Of a DNA stretch of 64,000 bases, positions 1 through 35,800 are shown piece by piece (within the stretch, counting starts at the first letter, position 1; every line of letters begins with the position of its first letter). The stretch is from Sipunculus nudus. Lineage: Eukaryota; Annelida; Sipuncula; Golfingiida; Sipunculidae. The notes below the pieces were generated by a model that was not told where the DNA came from, did not search any database, and saw only the letters and a program-made list of their open reading frames with translations. Location: contig CM049309.1 in assembly GCA_026874595.1 (NCBI GenBank), positions 2,704,076 through 2,768,075 on the forward strand, in the 5' to 3' direction. A program made the translations under genes and the position numbers.

Positions 1-714
1 GTTATGGTCAGCCATACACTTATTTAAGGAAAGGTGCATGGCCTGTTGGTGGCACATACTTATACCATATCTTTTTATAGCATATAATATGAATGATGTG
101 TTATTATTAAAAGATCATTCTTGACTTGTAGTGAGAATTACACATACCTATCAAAGATGTCTTATTTTATTAACTCCACTAGAAAACCATGTATCTGACA
201 TATTTGTTGTGACTTTGAAACTTGTATGCTAAAAACAGATCCGGGTGTAAGACAGGATTATTGGCATATACCATAAATTTTGCCATTCTGAACGGCTATT
301 TTGTCATTTTCAAACTGGGTTAGTATGTGCTAGTGAAAACCACAACAAGCTGTATAGGACATAGCAGACATTTCAGACCCAGCATTACATGGCCGGTTTA
401 CACCTTTCATACAAATAAGTCAGGTAGATAATATGATGTCCCCACTGACCTTTCACGTGTCTTGAGTGCAAAACATTGGGTTATATTCATGTTGCAAGTG
501 CAACACACTCATTGGGGGCTATTTAAAACTTCCAGGTTTTCTATGCATGGGATAAGAAATAATCCAGAAGTCATGAATTGTAGTTAAAACAGAGCAGATC
601 TCTGAGGTCCTTTAGAGGTTTCACTAATTTTGCCTTGGATGGGATACAAGATTTGAACCTGGGATGCTCAGCTCTAAAATCCAACAATTAAGTCACATGA
701 CTGGTAAGTTGTAC
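1..714. other. Partial intron of EPS15-like gene with tRNA-SINE remnant
   Basis: No coding signal seen left of the exon donor at 714. Positions 620-700 hold a minus-strand tRNA-like piece listed separately. The remainder looks like unremarkable AT-rich intron. Confidence 0.5.
620..705 (-). repeat. tRNA-derived SINE-like fragment
   Basis: On the minus strand 658-650 reads GTTCAAATC, an exact match to the Pol III B-box consensus GWTCRANNC, preceded by a stem-like segment resembling a tRNA D/anticodon region. It starts within about 10 nt of the exon 12 donor of the EPS15-like gene. No intact tRNA fold is evident, so this is a SINE remnant rather than a working tRNA. Confidence 0.45.
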
Positions 715-25497
<24,783 letters not shown>

Positions 25498-28400
25498 GTT
25501 GTTGCGGATCCGCCCCGTACTGAATGTGCAAGGGTCACATAAGGTCAAAATGTAAAGTTACTGTACACATTCCCATTCCCGGAACTTTGAGAATAGAAAT
25601 TTAAATTATAAACAGTATAGAGTAGATCTTTCTGGCACTGATCATACAGCTGCGTGTCGCTAGCTTTCAAGGAAACAATCCGCAGAAAATGATCTGCATC
25701 AATCTCCGTACATGAGCGCCACCTATGTATAGTGGATGGTACTTGGCAGACGATATGCATCCGCATCTTTTTGGCGCACGATTCACGCTCCAATGCGGCA
25801 TTATAATATTTGACCATCTCCTTAATTACGAATAAGTGTGCAGGGATGACAATTTCGCGATTATTTCTTTAAAAGAGATCCCATAATTATGACATATTAC
25901 TGACCAAACCAAGTATAATTACATTGACGCATAAATTTATATATAATTATTCTAGAGTACATTTCTTAATTAAATATTTTATAATTGATAAGTCCAGAAA
26001 GCTCGTGCCATAGATAAAACACTGTGAATTGAGGAAACCCTATGTTTAAAAAAAACACATAACATTAACATAGGGTACAACTAAATCTGATTTATATAAA
26101 TACTAGTATTCTGCTTGCTTTGTAGTTTCATCAACCTTAACAGCTTTAATTGATATGCTTATTTTTTTTATTCTAAAACAGTTATATGGTATACTTGTCC
26201 AAGATCATCAGTGACACTAACACGTGTACATGCAGTGTTTGACTCAGAGGGAACCCACGCATCTACACGTCTTAATTATAGATATGCGTCCATGCCATAG
26301 AAACATTTCAAAACATTTAGGTCAAAGCAGTAGAAATTTTTTGTTTAAAAAAATTTCACTATGGAGCACAGAGCTTGCATATTTTTCCGTATTACTGGCA
26401 ATTTTGTTATAAGTTATATTTATACTAATCACATATAAAGTGGTGGATTCTGGAATCCCTTATTTGGTAATTATATTTCGTTTATGAATTTTTGATTGTC
26501 TATTCTAAAAGTAAGTTCCAATAATTTAAGCACTTAACTTAATTTAAGTTATAAAATAAGGCTTCTTCAAGTCCTGACACTCAGCTTGTGAGCAATCATC
26601 GATAAAATGCGGGGGGGGGGGGGGGGTGTAATATACTGAATACTAGTATATACAGAGAAGTTCTGTGGATACATGTAGATGTATAGACATGACTAAGTTG
26701 TTAAATTAGAGTTCAGTTCTGCATGACATCCGCCGTGCCATAAGGACATAGGAAATGGTCCACTTCATAAGGGTATTATAATAATACAATATCTCTTTCA
26801 GCCATATATATTTAATTATATATTATCATACACTATTTTTTCACGCGGGTTCCGGCGCCGCCGCCGCGTTCGTGTACGAAGAACTCCTGTGAGACCCTTA
26901 AACCCGACATAATTATCGGTTCACCCATGATCTTGTGCCTAATGTTACACAAATGCCCTACCCCTGGTATTACCGGGGGAACACCCTATGACATCATGGT
27001 TACCAGGGGAGATTCCCTTGGTATTAATGCCACCAGATACAGATCTCTGGGGTTGACCAATGACCACAGAGCTGGCGATGCAGGGCTGGAATGACTGATA
27101 CATGAGCCATGTACCAGCCCAGCCCTGTCTCTTATGCCCGGGACTGATGAACACTGTATATGTACGGTGTCTGTCCAACAGGGCTTTGAGCCTCTCTGGT
27201 CAATCTTAGCAGAAGCTGAGATTATAGGGACCAGGGAAACCTGGACAGCCACATTATGGTTAGTATTTATATATAATTGTTATGTAATTTCAGTCAGGGC
27301 ATGATTCTTGTGTACCAGTAATCTTGTAGTTTCTTTCGTAATAAATTCTTGTGGACTTTTAACTGCCTTAGTTCATACTGTCTGTTGTATGCATGAAGGA
27401 GTATTTGTAAATTCAGCCACGCTACCCCAACTAATTAATTACAAAATCCCCACCCCTGTAATACTGTTTATCAGAATTAGGGGTGGGGCCCATTTTAGTT
27501 TCACTAAGAAGGATTGGTGGCGCCACCTGCAATCCTTTATCCATTGTGTTGATCTGTGCGTGTTATTCTAATGATAATTGCAGATATCTCAGGAGTGGCC
27601 CATTATATTGCGCTGAAATACTGCAAGATACTTCCATCTGTTACTCATGACTGGTGGAACTGTATTGTTTTCGCGTGGCGTCCCTCCGTGCGTTTGCTTT
27701 GGGTGAAAATAATTCATATCTCGGGAATGGTTCAATGTATCGGCTTGGAATTTGGTATGTCCATCCATTTTGGATAGCTTTGTCATACACACGGCAGGTG
27801 GCGCCATTTATAATCACGCATTCAAAGAATACATCCATGCATTTATCTCAAGAGGGGATTGACGATCCGCCTGAAATTTTGCACGTCCATCTTTCTTTTA
27901 TACCTTAATCTCACTCACAACCCTGGTGGCGCCACCTGCAATCATTTTGTGTCGCGTCCATCCATAAATACGTTTTTGATGAAAACTGCACATATCTTAC
28001 GAAAGGATGAATGTATCAGCCTGAAATGTTGTATGTTCATCAATCTTGAGTAGATATCTGTAAGACTGGTGGCGCCCTCTACAATCACGTATTTGTAGTA
28101 TACATTCATTTCAGGAGTGGTTTTTGCATGATGGCCATCTGTGCATATAATGTTTGGTGAAAATTACATATATCTCAGGAGTGGTTTGGCGCGTCGGCCT
28201 CAAATTGTGCATGAAAATCCAATTTAGGTAGATTTCGCGTACACAAGACTGGTGGTGATACCTTAAATCACGTACTTGTAGAATGCACAAATGCATTAAT
28301 CTCTGGAATCGTACGATGTATCCGCCCAAAAATATGCATATCAATAGAACATGGGATGGTTTATCTTGTAAACAAGATTGGTGGCGCCACCTTAAATCAC

Positions 28401-29492
28401 TTTTTTTTGTGAAAATGACACATATCTCAGGAGTCATTCAATGCAACGGCCAAAAATTCTGCATGTCCATACATCTTTGCTAGCTTTTTCATACACAAGA
28501 CAGGTGGCACCACCTACAATTATGTATTCTAAATGCATTTATCTCACATGTGGTTTGACTTATCAGCCTGAAATTTTGCATCTCCATAGAGCTAGTCTGG
28601 CATTATCTTATACAGATGACTGGTAGTGCCACGTACAATTATGTTTTTTTTTTATCGTCCATGGGTGTGTCTTGGGATACTTGGACATCTCTGATGCCAC
28701 AAATTGGGGGTGCTGTTACGTCAGGAGAGATTCCATGCTTCACTATATTCATGTCTCTGTGATTCGGCGGATACATGTAGTCGCTTACCGACTACCCAAA
28801 TTCTAGTTAGAGTTATATATTCGGGAGTTACTAGTTGATACTTAATTTTGATCCAATTTCCATCACTTCGTATGTAAGAAAAAAGTTCTAATTTAAGCGA
28901 TCCATGTGGAGACAGATGCAAGTTTTCTCCCTGTCTTCCCCGTTCCTTTTGAAGTTTCGAACTAATTTACATAAATTAGCATATTTAAAGGCCTTCCACC
29001 AGTTCCATTAACCTCTATTTTTAATATGGGATTTCTACAGTCAACAGAGAAAAAATTAATCTTTTCAAATTATTAGTGGTTTAGGCCCTTACATTGAGCA
29101 ACATGACAGTACTAATAAACAGAGAGGTATATAAATTAATAATAATTAAAAAAACACAATACACAGGAAAGTGTAATGTTTGCAGGTGGTAATGTAAAAA
29201 AAAGATACAGCTTTCATGGGGACCCATGGACAAATAATTGCATTAATTGATTGTATAATATTCTCCTGTAAACATCGTTACATGCATTAATAACGACAGT
29301 AATAATCTAGCTATATAACCATGTTTATGCTTAATTGTTAGGCTCGGGTTCACAGCCACACCATGATATGGGAATGATGATACGGACATGTTTAATTAGG
29401 AAATTAATTAAAAGTCCAGACGAGGAAGTAGGCCCCCATTTGATATGTGTCTCTCTTGTTGAATACAAACCAGACCGGTCTTTCAGCGTTAT
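25498..29492. other. Intergenic region between divergent genes, with a satellite array
   Basis: Separates the minus-strand EPS15-like start (25497) from the plus-strand small membrane protein start (29493). Holds a G16 tract (26611-26626), a GC-rich patch (26846-26880), a compositionally distinct 26890-27250 segment, and the satellite array 27500-28640. No gene is recognised. Promoters of both flanking genes must lie here, but no clear TATA box was identified. Confidence 0.6.
27500..28640 (+). repeat. Satellite B (GGTGGCGCCACC core), about 9 units
   Basis: Cores at 27516, about 27653 (degenerate), 27797, 27925, 28068, 28251, 28379, 28503 and 28622, mostly 120-145 bp apart. Units share ATATCTCAGGAGTGG, GCCTGAAATTTTGCATG and ACACAAGACTGGTGGCGCCA. 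The core is a perfect 12-bp palindrome. Overlapping short open frames on both strands are by-products of the repeat. Confidence 0.9.
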
Positions 29493-31376
29493 ATGATGGC
29501 GGCACATGACAGGTGGTTCCTAAACATCGGTTTAATTTTGACGTCTGCTTCACAGCTCGGGACAGGTCAGTTCATTTTTCAATATGTCATATATTTTTTT
29601 ATTGTTATAATACCGTCGCTTCGCGCCAATACCGGATTTACATATATGTGCTGAGCTCATAATACGGGGCTTCTATCATTATCATCAAGCTGTTTGATAG
29701 GGATGATAAATGACGATGATAATTTGATTTTATTTGTAACGACGAAAAACAGGGATTCACTTAGGCTAAGATGATATACATGCACAACCAAAAATTACGG
29801 AACACAATGATTTGGTGTACACCTGCACTTGATTTTACTGTCACCCCCCCCCCCCCCCCCCTGCATTGTAGGCCCAGTTGGTTGTTACTTTGCCATTTGC
29901 CATTGTATAACATTAGTTTAGTTACTTTATCACTGACTTTTTTCACAAGTTTTTATATCCATTTTTGTTACTGTGATCACATAATTTTTTTACAAGTTTT
30001 TATATCCATTTTCGTTACTGTAATCACATAATATTTTTACAAGTTTTTATATCCATTTTCGTTACTGTAATCACATAATGTTTTTACAAGTTTCTATAGC
30101 CATACAACATTGATATATACCCATGTGGATGCCAACTTTGCTTTTAAGAAGCTGAAACTGAAACAAGACAGTTTACATTTCAGGATAGAGTCGATTTAAA
30201 ATCATAATTAATTTAATTAAGTTAGCGAAATTTGTGTGCTTGTCCATCTCATGATATGGTTGGTTTAAGAAAATGGCTAAAATACAGTGTTAGATAAAGT
30301 CGAAGCTGGATATATGTTTTCAGAATCTACATATTAACGGTTATGTTATTGATCTGTTTTTCTGTTAAGCCACCACACTGTCTCTCCTGTGGGCTGTCAT
30401 CATGTTGCTGCTTGTTCTCGCCATTTTTTACTGTTACACCAAGAGGTGGGTCATCTCTCTGCCACAACATTTGTATATACATTAGTTTTCTTCTATATAA
30501 TTTTGTTTTGCTTATAAAGGATTAACTATGTGGTAATGATTACGGTTCGTCATATACAACATCATTAATGGAAAATATAAGAACGAAATGAATTTGTTTA
30601 TTTTCATCAAAACTGTTTAAGCATGTAGCTATGAAGCCAAAACAGTAACAAAAATGTTCAGTCTTGAAAGCTTTTATTTGTTTGCAAACAATCCACTGGC
30701 ATGCATTGCAATTAAAATTGCGACGTTCGGTTGTCTCGCCAATGGAACGCATCTTAACTCGAACATTAGCACTACGCACCATACGCAGTGCTATCCATAC
30801 ATTCCCAGTACAAATTCATCTCATTCAACCACCGTTTGCACAAAAACCATTTATTGCTTTCCAGCGAACGCGCAGCCGTGTATTACTAGCACCGTGTCTA
30901 GTTTTCAGACTTGGCTAACATCCCCAAATGCCCACTTTCATTTGTCGATATACCGTTGTGCCAACGCCTGGTGGCGATTTAAAGCAAATGCCCCCCCCCC
31001 CCCAACCGCTCTACGCAGTGGTTGAAATTATATGAATAAGCTTACGCAATGAAATGAGAGCTTAGAGTAAAGTTTGAACATCAGCAAAAGTAAAAATTCT
31101 TATAAACCGAGCTAAATTGCATTGCATGGGGCATGATATAGGAAGGACCATGTTTAATATACCTTTTGTGATGTCATTGTATTATTTAATAGTAAACACA
31201 ATAGCATTCTCCGTTTCAGTGCCATAAACAAATATTTCACGGTGCCCGGAAAGTTGTCACGTGACCAAGAGGATCCAGAATACTTCATGTTGGTGGTTCT
31301 TACACCTAAAGAAAACTCATCAGTCCCACAGAGAACTCATCGACGGGGGGAAGATCTGGGTGATACACCTATGTGA
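29493..31376 (+). CDS. Small single-pass membrane protein, 101 aa, unrecognised
   Basis: Three exons: 29493-29565, 30370-30445, 31220-31376. Donors are G|GTCAGT and AG|GTGGGT, acceptors TCTGTTAAG and GTTTCAG, and phases 1 then 2 fit. Two adjacent ATGs (29493 and 29496) open the frame; the second has the stronger context (A at -3, G at +4). Exon 1 gives a hydrophobic N-terminus, possibly a signal peptide or anchor (NIGLILTSASQL). Exon 2 encodes almost exactly a TM helix (LSLLWAVIMLLLVLAIFYCY). Exon 3 is a polar tail with PGKLSRDQEDPEY and a TGA stop. An AATAAA occurs at 31700. I recognise no family. The three-way phase fit and the one-exon TM helix argue that it is real, but each exon is short. 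Confidence 0.58.
29944..30095. repeat. 45-bp minisatellite, about 3.5 units
   Basis: Unit TTTTTACAAGTTTTTATATC then CATTTTCGTTACTGTAATCACATAA, inside intron 1 of the small membrane protein gene. A C18 tract lies just before it (29844-29861). Confidence 0.92.
30446..31219. other. Intron 2 of small membrane protein gene with a CpG-richer island
   Basis: 30700-30985 is richer in CG dinucleotides than its surroundings and open for over 80 codons in two plus frames (up to 123 codons), then ends in C13 (30991-31003). The translations resemble nothing I know. It may be an old insertion. Confidence 0.4.
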
Positions 31377-32843
31377 CTGTGGAGTTGGGTGATAGTGTGG
31401 TAATATATCAGTATTTGTATTATATTTCATCATGTTTATCGTTAGGGTATAGAAACACTGGTATTGTTGTATTGTACTTATTAGTGTAACTCTGTATTTC
31501 AATGCAGGTTTTGTCGATTTTTTTTTCTGGAATTGACGGGCAAAGTCGGTCTAAATAGTGCCCTAACTTGTGCTGAAATGAACCCGTCAGCCCCTATTAT
31601 GATAGCATTAATTCCGTAAATCCGATAACTCAGATAAATTCATCACATGAACCTAGGTTTGTTAGGCTGGTTTATTTGTTCATTCAACTGAAATCCTGTA
31701 ATAAATTCCATGATAATGTTCTCTGGGCACGATTTTAGTTTAAGAAATTTAAATATAATTAAATATGATCTTCCTTTGCCTGGGAATCCAGCACACACAG
31801 TAAGGTAAAGGATTCGCTAATTTGATGGGACAGGTTTTTTTGGACGAGTTTGATTTTTATCATTAGCTTGGATATATAAGTATAAGGGCGCTATAGCGAA
31901 AAATCAGAAACGAATATTCACCGCAAAGTGCTATCCTAACGTGATGTATTTAAATGACATTTGAAAACAAGCATCCAGTTGTTCATTTGTAAATAAGTAT
32001 GTACATTAGTGAATAAACTGTAAGTTTATTTATTTATAAAATGCTGTTTTTAATTATTTTATTCAATTCACAAAATATACTTAAACAGATTCATACCTTT
32101 TATATTCGATATTTAGAGATCTATAGTTCGAAATTGTTTAAAATTTTACAATGAAAGCAGTGATAAATTATATTTATACAGTCATTCTTTAATAAAAAGT
32201 GCGAACATTTTCTTTTTTATTCAGCATGATTACACCTGAAAGATTACTTCATTTAAATTAATTTAAACTATATTTGTACGGTACATGAACTTTAACCCAA
32301 ATATTGTAAGGACCCGAGATTTGTACTTTACTTGGCAGACTCCGTCATTTCCGAGTTGGTCGGTTCATTACTAAAAGCCAAGAAAACACAGAGAGAGCGC
32401 ATACATCCACCAATGATGGACCATATTTATCTTAATCTATCCTCCTTAAACTTTACCACTCAAGCCATAACCAACTCTTTCACAAAATTTCACCGAAATT
32501 TATAATTCGAACTTTTGGAGATATTGTATGGAGAATAAAAGGATAATATTTAATCGCAGCGCCCCAAAAACATAATTTCTTCCTTGACCTATGGGACATC
32601 ATCCTACCTAGTTTCATTGAAATTTGTTAAAAAAATTATGAATACGTATATAGATAAACAGGAATAAGCACGGCATCGTTGGCGGAGGTAAAACTTGGCA
32701 AAAATATACACAAAATAAGCATTTACAAATGAAAATCTTTATTGGTATGTATCTACAGTTGGTCTCTGAAAATGAGCTGTTTACTTCATGGGAATCCCCT
32801 GATCGGTGATCTAATGTTATTCATAGGATTATGTCATTGTATA
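31377..32843. other. Intergenic region between convergent genes
   Basis: 3' flanks of the small membrane protein gene and of GATM. AATAAA at 31700 and 32012 on the plus strand. No gene seen. Confidence 0.6.
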
Positions 32844-35800
32844 TTAAAAGTAAGATTTCAGGTCGCCCTTGCGTCGTATATCACATGTCCAGCAATGGAA
32901 GGCCCCGCCTAGGAAGAAGGCGTTGGTCATGTCGACACCTATCGGCTTAAAGCCGTACTTGCGTAGCAGGTCCATAAGTGGTTTCTCCCTGCTGTACATA
33001 ACGACTCGCTCCTCATCTATACTCAGCACGTTGATTGACAGCCAGGCACTGGCATACACCATGCTCTCTGTGGATAAAATAAAACCCCACATAATGAATC
33101 GTTATGACGCTGCATGTGCTTATCATTAAACACGTACACCAGCAAATTTCAGTGGCCCTATGTTCAGGAAAAACAGTCGCCATCTTCGTTGTATTTACAG
33201 TGATACCTCGAAATTACGACCAGTCGCATAAGTGGTCGCATGTTCGAGGTGATCGTCTGAGCGAGGACTGATAAAAACGCAAAAGTGGTCTATATTTTGA
33301 GGTGGTCGCTAAACTGAGATGGTCGTAATTTGAGGTTTAACTGTAGTTGTATTTAGACATCGTACAGACATATTTATACAAGGGATATATTTTCTAACAG
33401 GTTTTTTTTTCTTTTCATTTATTACGACTTAAATTATAGATGAAAAGGACTAAGTTTTAAGTTTTTATTTGATTTTTAAGGGGCTACGTAACTTCGACAT
33501 TTACCAACCTCGCCTCCTGCGCTTTGCCCAAGTCCTCAAAACACTGTCATACTAACATCAAGAAATGACTCTCAGTCACGAAACAAATTAACCACTAGAT
33601 GTTAATATGACGTCATACGTACCGTCCACTTCAGTCGGTTTAGGGGCATAGACGACTTCCCATCCGTTCTTTTTGAAGAAATCAACCTGGAGACATGGTC
33701 GTTCTGGATTGGCCAGGATCAGACCGGGTCCTTAAAACAAAGATAAATGTAAACAATACAAGAATACACAGACTACAGGGGACAGTCCAACTTGTTTAAT
33801 TTGTTCCAATCTCACCACTTCTGTAAACAATCCATCGAATAATCGATGCTCTGATCGAATCTAATCATTTATCGATTAATTGCATCGGGCATGCAATAAA
33901 CGGTTGGTTTCAAGAATTGCCTTTAAAACCTTTTTTTCTCTGGCTGACACCTGAGGGTAGATATTTATATGTCATATTATAGACTTCATATAAACTATTC
34001 ATTTTACATAGATTGTATGACAAGTTATAATAACTTATGCGAAGCACTCTCCATGGCTCAGGTGTTGGCTTTTTGTAGTCTGAAGGGGTACGTGGACCCG
34101 GAAGATCCGAAGGACAGGCCACCGACCTTGGACGGGCCACTACAGCCCACTATGACAGCTACGCCGAGGATCTAACCCAGATATCCAGCGGAGAGAGGGC
34201 ATGGCAATATAGTTAAACACAAGAGAACCAAATACATCCAAATATATTTACAAAATCTGTTTAATGTAATACATGAGAAAGCAGCTTATCGTTTTGATAT
34301 CATTTCAGACCCAACTGTTTCCTGTTAAGGTCAGTAAATAGATGTAAAATCAAGTGACGCTAGGGTTATAACTCTCAGCATAACTGAATACGGTACTAAG
34401 AAAAGTTTGAGTTTTATAGTGCTCAGGCTTCGCCACGCAGCTCGTGTAAACAAGCTGACTAGTATAATTCAACTTGAGGAAGATTATTTTCTCAAGACAG
34501 GACAGGATGAAGTGCTACAACCATCTATATTTGGTTACTGCATTCATAGATGGAAGGAGAGGCAAAAAAAAACATGTAATAAACTAATATTTCCTCCCAT
34601 ATGAAGATGAAGCCCTGCAAGGACTTTAGTATCTATATTTGATACTAAATGCATAAAATAAAACGTGATTCTATGTACCAAAAGACTTAACCCAATTCTA
34701 GTTTTGACTGAAAGGAGTCGGTCAGAGAGTGATATATGTATTTGTCATATGATTTGCCACAAGGTGGCAGCACCTGTCCACAGCGCTGCGCAACAGCAAG
34801 AGCAAGTTTGATGGTTCTGTCAGCGGGAGTAATTAATATTGATTTACCATTGTATCTACTAGGCTAGTCTAATTAAGATGCCTTTCCGATAAGATACGAT
34901 AGGTAAGACACATAAGATAAAGGATGATGTACACTGATAGCATACTTACTCAGTGGGACGAAAGTAGCATCCATATGAAGAGCGTTAGCGTCTAGAAAGT
35001 TGAGGTAATGGACTCTGTACTTTGGCGCCAGATGACGCCGTAGCCATTCATAACCTTTCCAGTTTGTGGTCTGAAAGGAAATCAAATGTTTCAACTGAGT
35101 TATCTATATGACTGCAAGCGTTGCAGTTATGATGAGTCCGGAAAGGTGCTCTTTGGACTGCATTTGCTACATGTAAGTTTATTGTTGGAAACGGTTACGT
35201 TTTGACCCATGTCCATTGAACAATGTTAATACTCCGGAACATGAACCGGATTCAGTAACGTCACCAAGAATATAAAAAAATGAAAGTCACTTATGTACGA
35301 AATAACCTGGGAATATGGGCCGAATAAGTGAATACAAACATTCCAGAAGAGGACCCCTCACGTTGCAGAGGCTTGCAATCCTTAGAATGTAGATTTCTAG
35401 TTTTCCGCTTTGTTTACCTGACTGATCTGAATGAAGACATCCTCGCCAAATCTCATGATGTCAGCGGCGTCGAAACAAGGGTTTGTCTCAGTCAGGATGT
35501 ACTTTCCTTTGGCAGCCAGCTCCAACCTCTTGTCGAAGTCCTCCAATGGGTAATTCTAAAAACAGGTACTTATATAAAACATTTGGAACTTCACTCTGAA
35601 AAAGTTCTATTTAAATCTTATTTTTAAGGAAACTGTTTGCTTGGTATTTCCTTCAAATTCTACACGAGAACTGGAAGTGTCTACCTTTAAAGGCTTTTGA
35701 AGGAGTCTGTTGTCAAACAGAAATGAAGCCCCAGGTCCTCGTTAAAAAAAGGCAAGGCAACAGTTCCACTTGACAGTTAATGCCATGCAGATGTCACAAG

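Noticed and set aside
27589-28437. Several overlapping short frames with similar peptides on both strands
   Set aside because: The peptides resemble each other and those at 18539-18843 and 63319-63869 only because they lie on the same satellite unit.
33969-34175. Possible exon ([15 protein letters not shown]) in GATM intron 5
   Set aside because: GATM phases already join across this intron and no splice sites frame it; left as unexplained intronic sequence.
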